From an uncultured Thalassospira sp. (GTDB taxonomy: Bacteria > Pseudomonadota > Alphaproteobacteria > Rhodospirillales_A > Thalassospiraceae), in the NCBI GenBank assembly GCA_946885765.1, contig CAMPHD010000220.1, positions 1-5,827 of the forward strand: DNA of 5,827 nucleotides. Reading direction: 5' to 3'. Below the pieces are notes generated by a model. It was not told the origin of the DNA, did no database searches, and worked only from the letters and a program-made list of their open reading frames with translations. How positions within the stretch are numbered: position 1 is the stretch's first letter; each line of letters opens with the position of its first letter. A program made the position numbers and the translations under genes. Of this stretch, positions 1 to 4,923 are shown piece after piece.

Positions 1-688
1 TGATGCAGTTATCCGCATGATCGCGGACGACTTCCATCTCGTATTCTTTCCAGCCAAGAATGGATTCTTCGACCAGAACCGTATGGGTCGGTGAAATCGC
101 CAGACCATTACGCACGATCTGTTCAAATTCTTCGCGGTTATAGGCAATGCCGCCGCCTTCACCGCCAAGCGTGAAGCTTGGCCGGATGATGGCCGGAAGA
201 CCGGTAGTTTCAAGGGCCACAACCGCTTCTTCAAAGGTACGCACCATTGCCGAACGCGCGCTTTCAAGACCGATCTTGTCCATGGCTTCGCGGAAAAGCT
301 GACGGTCTTCGGCTTTTTCGATCACGTGCTTTTTCGCACCGATCATCTCGACATTGTATTTATCAAGCGTGCCATCGTCGTAAAGAGCCAGTGCGGTATT
401 CAGTGCTGTCTGACCGCCCATGGTCGGCAGCAACGCATCCGGACGCTCTTTTTCGATGATCTTGGCGACCATTTCAGGCGTGATCGGTTCGATATAGGTC
501 GCATCGGCCAGATTCGGATCGGTCATGATCGTTGCCGGGTTCGAGTTGACCAGAATGACGCGATAGCCTTCTTCCTTCAGGGCCTTGCAGGCCTGTGCAC
601 CGGAATAGTCAAATTCGCAGGCCTGACCGATCACAATCGGGCCGGCACCGATGATAAGGATGGATTTGATATCTGTACGTTTCGGCAT
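1..688 (-). CDS. carB: Carbamoyl-phosphate synthase large subunit, N-terminal part (runs off left edge)
   Basis: The large subunit of carbamoyl-phosphate synthase uses two ATP, bicarbonate and ammonia delivered by CarA to make carbamoyl phosphate for pyrimidine and arginine synthesis in the cytoplasm. The 229 visible codons begin [20 protein letters not shown], the classic N-terminal preATP-grasp fold, then NPATIMTDP (50-58) and MGGQTALN (90-97). The first ATP-grasp domain follows, with R129, R169, G175, G176, E208 and E215, which by my alignment match ATP-site residues at the same numbers in the E. coli enzyme. [12 protein letters not shown] (212-223) is also highly typical. The family is about 1,070-1,100 residues, so roughly four fifths lie outside the window. 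The start ATG (686-688) sits behind a purine-rich GCGGAAAAAG and fits the family N-terminus. The gap to carA is 90 bases and has no promoter I can support, so co-transcription is likely. It contains a 6-bp stem (712-717 with 730-735) without a T-tract. One oddity is Glu177 in the loop GGEGGG, where Ser or Thr is usual. Confidence 0.97.
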   Translation of the reverse strand, partial: MPKRTDIKSILIIGAGPIVIGQACEFDYSGAQACKALKEEGYRVILVNSNPATIMTDPNLADATYIEPITPEMVAKIIEKERPDALLPTMGGQTALNTALALYDDGTLDKYNVEMIGAKKHVIEKAEDRQLFREAMDKIGLESARSAMVRTFEEAVVALETTGLPAIIRPSFTLGGEGGGIAYNREEFEQIVRNGLAISPTHTVLVEESILGWKEYEMEVVRDHADNCI

Positions 689-778
689 GTCTTTTTCCGC
701 TTTTGGCGTGGCGGGCGCGATTGCTGCACCGCCCGAAATTAAGTCCGTTAATCGCTTGTCGCTGATGTCGTCGCGCTA

Positions 779-1945
779 TCAGGCTTTCGCGTCTTCGATC
801 AGACCAACGAAACGTTTGAACAGGTAATGGCTATCGTGCGGTCCCGGGGATGCTTCGGGGTGGTACTGAACCGCAAACACCGGTTTGTCTTTCAGGCGAA
901 GCCCGGCAAGTGATCCGTCAAACAGCGAGAAGTGCGTTGCTTCGACATTGTCAGGCAGGCTGTCCTTGTCGACGACAAAACCGTGGTTCTGGCTGGTGAT
1001 TTCCACAACACCGGTCGTGGTGTCCTTAACCGGATGGTTTGCACCGCGATGGCCGACATCCATCTTTTGGGTTTTTGCACCAAGGGCAAGTGCCATCATC
1101 TGATGGCCAAGGCAGATGCCGAAAACCGGTTTGCCGCTGTCGATCAGTTTTTTGATGGTCGGAACCGCGTATTCGCCGGTTGCCGCCGGATCGCCGGGGC
1201 CGTTCGACAGGAAAACCCCATCCGGGTTCATCGCAAGGATTTCTTCGGCGGGTGTGGTTGCCGGAACAACCGATACCTTGCATTCAAGGGCGGCAAGGTT
1301 GCGCAGAATGTTGCGCTTCACACCGTAATCAATGGCAACGACATGGTGTTTTGCATTGCCCAGTTCGCCGTAACCGCCTTCGCGGGTCCAAAGGGTCTGA
1401 TCCCAGTCATAGCCTTCTGTGCAGCTATTGTCCTTGGCAAGGTCCATGCCTTCAAGGCCCGGCCATTCATTGGCCTTGGCGATCAGGGCATTGATATCGA
1501 ACTTGCCATCCGGGTTGTGGCAGATCACACCGTTTGGTGCGCCTTCGTTACGGATGCGTTTGGTCAGGCGGCGGGTATCAACACCGGCAATACCGATCCT
1601 GCCATGCTTCGCCAGCCAGTCATTGAAATGCCCCTGTGAACGGTAGTTGGATGGCTCGGTAATGTCCTGGCGCAGGATGCAGCCAAGGGCGACGGGGGTG
1701 GTGTTTTCGATATCCTCGTCATTGGTGCCGACATTGCCGATATGGGGGAAAGTAAAAGTGATCATCTGCCCGGCATAGGACGGGTCGGTCATGATTTCCT
1801 GATAGCCCGTGATCGAGGTGTTGAAGCAGACTTCACCAACCACCTCTCCTCGGGCACCGGCGCCTCGTCCCCAGAAAACAGAACCATCGGCAAGTACCAG
1901 AACGGCAGAAGCACCAGGAGGCGGGGTGTGCGTGGGCGCTGACAT
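779..1945 (-). CDS. carA: Carbamoyl-phosphate synthase small (glutaminase) subunit
   Basis: CarA hydrolyses glutamine and channels the ammonia to CarB. The 388-residue product is close to the family norm (about 380-395). The N-terminal CPSase small-chain domain spans roughly 12-145, with the hallmark CFNTSITGYQEIMTDPSYAGQ-type segment (40-60). The class I glutamine amidotransferase domain spans about 200-385: LSNGPGDP (246-253), the nucleophile elbow GICLGHQ with Cys278, and QYHPEASPGP with the His362/Glu364 pair. The triad is therefore intact. The reading frame can be extended to a GTG at 1972, but I choose ATG at 1945: it lies 9 bases after AAAGGA, a good ribosome site that would be inside the longer version, and the extra nine residues do not look like the family. 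carB follows 90 bases downstream on the same strand. The upstream region carries a promoter candidate (2160-2188) and a structured leader. Confidence 0.98.
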   Translation of the reverse strand: MSAPTHTPPPGASAVLVLADGSVFWGRGAGARGEVVGEVCFNTSITGYQEIMTDPSYAGQMITFTFPHIGNVGTNDEDIENTTPVALGCILRQDITEPSNYRSQGHFNDWLAKHGRIGIAGVDTRRLTKRIRNEGAPNGVICHNPDGKFDINALIAKANEWPGLEGMDLAKDNSCTEGYDWDQTLWTREGGYGELGNAKHHVVAIDYGVKRNILRNLAALECKVSVVPATTPAEEILAMNPDGVFLSNGPGDPAATGEYAVPTIKKLIDSGKPVFGICLGHQMMALALGAKTQKMDVGHRGANHPVKDTTTGVVEITSQNHGFVVDKDSLPDNVEATHFSLFDGSLAGLRLKDKPVFAVQYHPEASPGPHDSHYLFKRFVGLIEDAKA

Positions 1946-1954
1946 TGGCGAATG

Positions 1955-1960
1955 TCCTTT
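1955..1960 (-). promoter_or_regulatory. Ribosome binding site that fixes the carA start
   Basis: On the minus strand AAAGGA ends 9 bases before the ATG at 1945. It lies inside the frame that would be translated from the alternative GTG at 1972, and that GTG has no comparable purine run before it. The site therefore favours the shorter protein. Confidence 0.7.
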
Positions 1961-2002
1961 CGATCTTTCCACGGTGAGACACGGAGTCTTTATATATAAT
2001 AA

Positions 2003-2059
2003 TTACGAGCAGGCCGAGAAAAACGGCCCAATTCCCCTGCATATCGGGCATGCGGACAT
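2003..2059 (-). CDS. Possible leader peptide ahead of carA (18 residues)
   Basis: A minus-strand ATG (2057-2059) opens a frame reading MSACPICRGIGPFFSACS and stops at TAA (2003-2005), 57 bases before the carA ATG. It lies wholly inside the inferred carA leader. Its start codon abuts one arm of a 6-bp stem (2050-2055), and its Pro-Phe-Phe-Ser-Ala codons overlap the 2012-2028 hairpin. The ribosome site is weak: GGGG ends 10 bases before the ATG. The peptide has three Cys and one rare-type AGG Arg codon but no run of a regulatory amino acid. It may be a chance frame. The case rests on position only. Confidence 0.2.
   Translation of the reverse strand: MSACPICRGIGPFFSACS
2012..2028 (-). promoter_or_regulatory. 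Hairpin in the carA leader
   Basis: A perfect 5-bp G/C stem (GGCCG with CGGCC) encloses a 7-base loop, TTTTTCT as read on the carA strand. It lies about 67 bases before the carA start. A competing pairing exists: the bases CCTGC at the 3' side of this hairpin can instead pair with GCAGG about 10 bases upstream, so two mutually exclusive folds are possible. No T-run follows, so it is not a classical terminator. Confidence 0.3.
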
Positions 2060-2081
2060 GACAAGGTATCCCCAGCCGCAT
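2050..2081 (-). promoter_or_regulatory. Second stem-loop in the carA leader
   Basis: On the carA strand ATGCGG (2076-2081) pairs perfectly with CCGCAT (2050-2055) around a 20-base loop. The loop contains the GGGGATACC stretch and the ATG of the mini-ORF. It lies in the inferred leader RNA downstream of the 2160-2188 promoter. The 6-bp stem could occur by chance; evidence of compensatory change in relatives would be needed. Confidence 0.25.
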
Positions 2082-2128
2082 CTACCGGAACGCCAAAAGA
2101 CGTCGGTGCAATATGCTGAAAGCGGGTA

Positions 2129-2246
2129 AAAACCTCATCCCGGCAGGCAAATTGGCGGATGTCTACGGGAGTCGTGGCGCCCTGTCAAGGATACATCCAA
2201 ACTTTTATTTTTCTTTTAAAATCAACATCTTAGCTGATGAGGTTTT
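2129..2246. repeat. 11-base inverted repeat flanking the carA promoter
   Basis: GATGAGGTTTT occurs on the plus strand at 2236-2246 and, inverted, at 2129-2139 (AAAACCTCATC on plus). The arms are 96 bases apart and bracket the carA promoter candidate at 2160-2188; the right arm also lies just upstream of the opposite-facing candidate at 2249. The arrangement would suit a regulator binding two sites, but an 11-base match in a region of this size is only moderately unlikely by chance. Confidence 0.35.
2160..2188 (-). promoter_or_regulatory. Candidate housekeeping promoter for carAB
   Basis: The minus strand shows a perfect -35 TTGACA (2183-2188), a 17-base spacer and a -10-like TAGACA (2160-2165), which matches three of six consensus positions. 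A strongly A/T-rich block (2201-2222) lies upstream, as often found at strong promoters. Transcription would begin near 2153 and give a leader of roughly 200 bases before carA. A GANTC methylation motif (2169-2173) falls in the spacer; if the host has a CcrM-type methylase this could matter. Confidence 0.45.
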
Positions 2247-2248
2247 CT

Positions 2249-2277
2249 TTGCGTACATGGCGCTTTTGCGGTATGTT
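2249..2277 (+). promoter_or_regulatory. Candidate promoter for the yqeY-type gene
   Basis: TTGCGT (2249-2254), a 17-base spacer and TATGTT (2272-2277) would start transcription about 25 bases before the ATG at 2311. The spacing is ideal but each hexamer matches only partly, so the call is tentative. Confidence 0.3.
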
Positions 2278-2310
2278 CGCTCCTTTCTTCCACAGAATCA
2301 GAGATAAGCC

Positions 2311-2766
2311 ATGCTGCGATCGCAGCTTACAGACGCTTTGAAAAAGGCCGTCCTCGCGAAGGATGCCGTATCCGTGACCACCGTGCGCCTGATCCTGGCT
2401 GCACTCAAGGAACGCGATATTGCGGCACGCGGCGAGGGGAATACTGATGGTATTTCCGACGAGGAAATACTGACCCTGCTTCAGGCGATGGTCAAACAGC
2501 GTCGCGAAAGCATCGAAATGTACACCAAGGGCAATCGCCCCGAACTTGCGGCCCAGGAAGCCGCCGAGATCGGTGTGATTGAACGTTTCCTGCCAAAACA
2601 GATGTCCGATGATGAAATCGAGGCGGCTGTCAAAGGTGTGGTTGCCGACCTTGGCGCGACCTGCCTCAAGGATATGGGCCGGACGATGGCAGCACTGCGC
2701 GAAAAATACGCCAGCTGCATGGATTTCGGCAAAGCCGGCGGTGTTGCGAAAAAACTTCTCGGCTGA
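2311..2766 (+). CDS. yqeY: GatB/YqeY-domain protein
   Basis: This is a small cytoplasmic protein of the YqeY family, related to the C-terminal tRNA-handling domain of the GatB amidotransferase subunit. The stand-alone family has no firmly established reaction. The 151-residue length is typical. Family landmarks visible are TTVRLILAALKERDIAAR (23-40), KQRRESIEMYTKGNRPELAAQE (62-83), IERFLPKQMSDDEIE (90-104), a DMGRTMAALREKYASCMD segment (121-138) and the C-terminal KKLLG. The residue before Cys136 is Ser, where many homologues have Gly. It is largely helical with no signal peptide or membrane segment. An in-frame TAA (2305-2307) stands one codon before the ATG, so the start cannot lie further upstream. 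The ribosome site is weak (AGAGATAA). The gene is followed by a terminator-like hairpin and then dnaG, with which it may be partly co-transcribed. The symbol is by family resemblance. Confidence 0.94.
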   Translation: MLRSQLTDALKKAVLAKDAVSVTTVRLILAALKERDIAARGEGNTDGISDEEILTLLQAMVKQRRESIEMYTKGNRPELAAQEAAEIGVIERFLPKQMSDDEIEAAVKGVVADLGATCLKDMGRTMAALREKYASCMDFGKAGGVAKKLLG

Positions 2767-2791
2767 TTTCGAGAATAGCTATTTTTTATGG

Positions 2792-2820
2792 AAGCCGGGC
2801 GTGTAAAATCGTCCGGCTTT
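2792..2820 (+). terminator. Likely intrinsic terminator or attenuator after the yqeY-type gene
   Basis: A 10-bp stem, AAGCCGGGCG (2792-2801) with CGTCCGGCTT (2810-2819), has one G-U pair and an 8-base loop. It begins 26 bases after the stop codon. The T-tract that follows is short (TTT then CGTCG), so termination may be partial and allow read-through into dnaG. Confidence 0.5.
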
Positions 2821-2886
2821 CGTCGTCCCTAAGCCCGGATTCCAGACATTGGATCAATAAAAGGGTAAAACGGGGCTTGGTATCAA

Positions 2887-2896
2887 CGTGATCACG
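2887..2896. repeat. 10-base palindrome before dnaG
   Basis: CGTGATCACG is a perfect palindrome ending 14 bases before the dnaG ATG. It could be an operator or a small RNA stem near the ribosome site (GGGA at 2902-2905), or chance. Confidence 0.2.
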
Positions 2897-2910
2897 GGAT
2901 CGGGACAATC

Positions 2911-4806
2911 ATGAGCTTTCCCCAGTCGTTTCTTGACGATCTGCGGGCGCGCGTCGGACTGGCGGATATTGTCGGTACGTCGGTGAAGCTGATTAAACGC
3001 GGCCGGGAATATTCCGGCCTGTGTCCGTTCCATTCCGAAAAATCCCCGTCTTTCACGGTCAATGAACAAAAGGGCTTTTATCACTGCTTTGGCTGTGGCG
3101 CGCATGGCGACGTGATCAGCTTTGTGATGAATACCCGCGGCCTGACCTTTGTCGAAGCGGTCGAAGTGCTGGCAAATCAGGTCGGCATGGATGTGCCCAA
3201 GCCATCCCGCGAAGCCCAGGAACGTGAGAAAAAGGCCAAGACTCTTTACGAAGTGATGGAAGCAGCCTGTGTATTTTACGAACGCGTGCTGCATATGCCC
3301 GAAGGCCGCGAAGGGCTTGAATATTTTCGCCGTCGTGGCCTTGACGATAAAACGATTGCGGATTTTCGACTGGGCTTTGCGCCGGATAACCGCGGGGCGT
3401 TGAAGGCAGCCCTCAAGCGCGAAGAATTTGACGAGCCCCTGATGATTGAGGCGGGTCTTTTGATTGAGCCAGAAGATCAGGGGCGCCAGACCTATGACCG
3501 GTTCCGCGGGCGCGTGATGTTTCCCATTCTGGACCGTCGCGGACGGGTCGTCGCCTTTGGCGGGCGTGTCATGGGTGACACCAAGCCGAAATATTTGAAT
3601 AGCCCTGATACACCACTGTTTCACAAGGGCCAGCTTCTTTATGGTTTGCCACAGGCCCGCGAAGCCAGTCAGCAGGATGCGCCGATCATTGTGACCGAAG
3701 GTTACATGGATGTGATCGCCCTTCATCGTGCCGGATTTCGCGGGGCGGTGGCGCCGTTGGGGACGGCGGTGACCGAAGAACAGATCGGCGAGCTTTGGAA
3801 AATGACCAACGAGCCGATCCTGTGCCTTGATGGTGATGCCGCGGGTAAGCGTGCCGCGGTGCGTGCTGCGGAACGTGCCCTGCCGATCCTGCGTCCGGGG
3901 AAATCATTGCTGTTTTCAATCCTGCCAGAGGGCGAGGACCCCGATAGTCTGATGGCCGGGGCAAACGGTTTTGCCAATTTCCGCAAGATACTCGATACGG
4001 CTGTGCCACTGGTGGAACTGGTGTGGCGTCTGGATGTGGCTGGACGGCCAATCGATACGCCGGAACGCCGGGCAGCACTTGAATCCGATATTCAGAAACG
4101 TATTTCCGCAATCGGGGATGATGCCGTCAGATCGCAATATCAAACGATGTTCCGTGATCGTGTCTGGCAGCTTTTCAGAGGTGATCGCACCAAGAGTGGC
4201 GGACAGCGTTCAGGATCGGGTGGATCTGGCGGTTATCAGAATAAAAAATTTGCCCGGGGTGGCAAAGGCGGAAAAAAAGACTATTTCTGGGAACCGGCGG
4301 GTAAAGCTGTTCCGGGGATGTCGCGTCCTCCCATGCAAAAACGTCGTGTGGTACAGGACTGTATTTTGCTGGTAACACTGATTAATCATCCGCATCTGCA
4401 TGATGATGTCGGCGAGCGGCTCGGAATCTACACTTGTGCTGACTCCGAACTTGACAATCTTCGCCGTGCCGTCTTAAAGCTCCTTGACGGTGATCCCGGA
4501 CTTGATTCCGATGCAATCAAGGCCCATTTGGAGCGCGACGGGCTGTCAGAGACAGTATTGCGGGTGGTTGGTGCGGATATTTTGGCGCACGCCGCTTTCG
4601 CCAGGCCCGAAACGCCGCTCGAAAGGGCTCGTGCGGGTTGGGAACAGGTTTTTTCTATGGCTGTAAGCTCCCTGGAGGACGAAGAGGCAAAATACGCCGT
4701 CCGACAGTTGGCAGCAGATATCAGCGATGAAGAATGGGAAAGATTTTCGCACAGACGCGACGATCTGGCCCGACGCCGGGAAAAAGTGTTTAAGCTCGAC
4801 GACTGA
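2911..4806 (+). CDS. dnaG: DNA primase
   Basis: DnaG makes the short RNA primers for Okazaki fragments and for leading-strand start, working with the DnaB helicase at the fork. The product is 631 residues, longer than E. coli DnaG (581). The N-terminal CHC2 zinc ribbon has Cys38, His41, Cys59 and Cys62 (LCPFH and CFGCGAHGD). The catalytic core follows: YFRRRGL near 138-144, then FGGRVMGDTKPKYLNSPDTP (216-235) with the conserved basic residues. The TOPRIM fold carries the metal-binding acids Glu263 (TEGYMD) and Asp307/Asp309 (DGDAAGKRAA). A Gly/Ser/Lys-rich linker at about 428-456 separates the core from the C-terminal helicase-binding domain (about 475-631). The start MSFPQSFLDDLRARVGLADIVG is typical, with GGGA five bases before the ATG. 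All key residues are present. It sits 144 bases after the yqeY-type gene and 117 bases before rpoD. Confidence 0.99.
   Translation: MSFPQSFLDDLRARVGLADIVGTSVKLIKRGREYSGLCPFHSEKSPSFTVNEQKGFYHCFGCGAHGDVISFVMNTRGLTFVEAVEVLANQVGMDVPKPSREAQEREKKAKTLYEVMEAACVFYERVLHMPEGREGLEYFRRRGLDDKTIADFRLGFAPDNRGALKAALKREEFDEPLMIEAGLLIEPEDQGRQTYDRFRGRVMFPILDRRGRVVAFGGRVMGDTKPKYLNSPDTPLFHKGQLLYGLPQAREASQQDAPIIVTEGYMDVIALHRAGFRGAVAPLGTAVTEEQIGELWKMTNEPILCLDGDAAGKRAAVRAAERALPILRPGKSLLFSILPEGEDPDSLMAGANGFANFRKILDTAVPLVELVWRLDVAGRPIDTPERRAALESDIQKRISAIGDDAVRSQYQTMFRDRVWQLFRGDRTKSGGQRSGSGGSGGYQNKKFARGGKGGKKDYFWEPAGKAVPGMSRPPMQKRRVVQDCILLVTLINHPHLHDDVGERLGIYTCADSELDNLRRAVLKLLDGDPGLDSDAIKAHLERDGLSETVLRVVGADILAHAAFARPETPLERARAGWEQVFSMAVSSLEDEEAKYAVRQLAADISDEEWERFSHRRDDLARRREKVFKLDD
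4451..4479 (+). promoter_or_regulatory. Possible internal promoter for rpoD inside dnaG
   Basis: A perfect TTGACA (4451-4456), a 17-base spacer and TTAAAG (4474-4479) lie in the 3' part of dnaG, about 440 bases before the rpoD start. E. coli also has rpoD promoters inside dnaG. The -10 matches only three positions, and the hexamers are constrained by coding sequence, so this may be coincidence. Confidence 0.2.
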
Positions 4807-4811
4807 TCGAT

Positions 4812-4827
4812 GCATGCGTTCGTATGC
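4812..4827 (+). other. Hairpin just after dnaG
   Basis: GCATGC (4812-4817) pairs with GTATGC (4822-4827), with one G-U pair, around a GTTC tetraloop. Flanking CGAT and ATCG could extend the stem past a three-base bulge. It starts five bases after the dnaG stop. With no T-tract, it is more likely an RNA-processing or stability element than a terminator, if it has a role. Confidence 0.3.
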
Positions 4828-4888
4828 GGGATCGGCGTTCGGGCTATTTGTGATTTGCGCTGATGAAAACAGTGCGTGGGACAACAAC

Positions 4889-4903
4889 GGTACGAACTGT
4901 ACC
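4889..4903 (+). other. Small inverted repeat in the rpoD leader
   Basis: GGTAC (4889-4893) and GTACC (4899-4903) pair around a 5-base loop. The element ends 11 bases before the GGGGA ribosome site of rpoD (4915-4919). It could be an operator or an RNA stem near the ribosome site; a 5-bp stem alone is weak evidence. Confidence 0.25.
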
Positions 4904-4923
4904 CAGCGGGAAACGGGGAATAG

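Larger units (their letters stand above)
1973..2310. other. Divergent intergenic control region between carA and the yqeY-type gene
   Basis: No convincing long protein-coding gene lies here; short reading frames exist on both strands but lack family character. What can be seen: a minus-strand promoter candidate for carA (2160-2188); an A/T-rich block at 2201-2222 just behind that promoter, which could help recruit polymerase; an 11-base inverted repeat (2129-2139 and 2236-2246); a weaker plus-strand promoter candidate (2249-2277); two hairpins and an 18-codon mini-ORF in the carA leader; and a very A/T-rich patch at 1989-2004. The A/T patch could alternatively be a second, proximal carA -10 region (TATATA on the minus strand), but no good -35 lies at the right distance. 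Confidence 0.7.

Noticed and set aside
326..742. Plus-strand open frame of 138 codons
   Set aside because: It is antisense to the start of carB and shows no recognisable motif.
932..1639. Plus-strand open frame of 235 codons
   Set aside because: It is antisense to carA, which has an intact catalytic triad and full-length family match.
1833..2081. Minus-strand 82-codon frame overlapping the carA start
   Set aside because: Its second half overlaps carA in another frame and its composition (Arg, Cys, Trp-rich) is typical of an out-of-frame translation.
2235..2241. CTGATGA, the hammerhead ribozyme core motif
   Set aside because: No matching stem followed by GAAA is found nearby, so the short motif is a chance match.
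2113..2307. Plus-strand 64-codon frame ending just before the yqeY-type gene
   Set aside because: It has no clear ribosome site, covers both promoter candidates and the A/T-rich block, and has no recognisable family features; most likely noncoding control DNA.
1984..2842. GANTC (CcrM-type) methylation motifs in the intergenic regions (1984, 2169, 2295, 2838)
   Set aside because: Four in about 690 intergenic bases is close to random expectation, and several more occur in the coding regions, so no enrichment can be claimed; only the one in the carA promoter spacer is mentioned.
2854..3726. Open frame of 290 codons on the minus strand
   Set aside because: It lies fully opposite dnaG, whose zinc ribbon and core motifs are unmistakable; it has no family character and arises from codon bias of the real gene.
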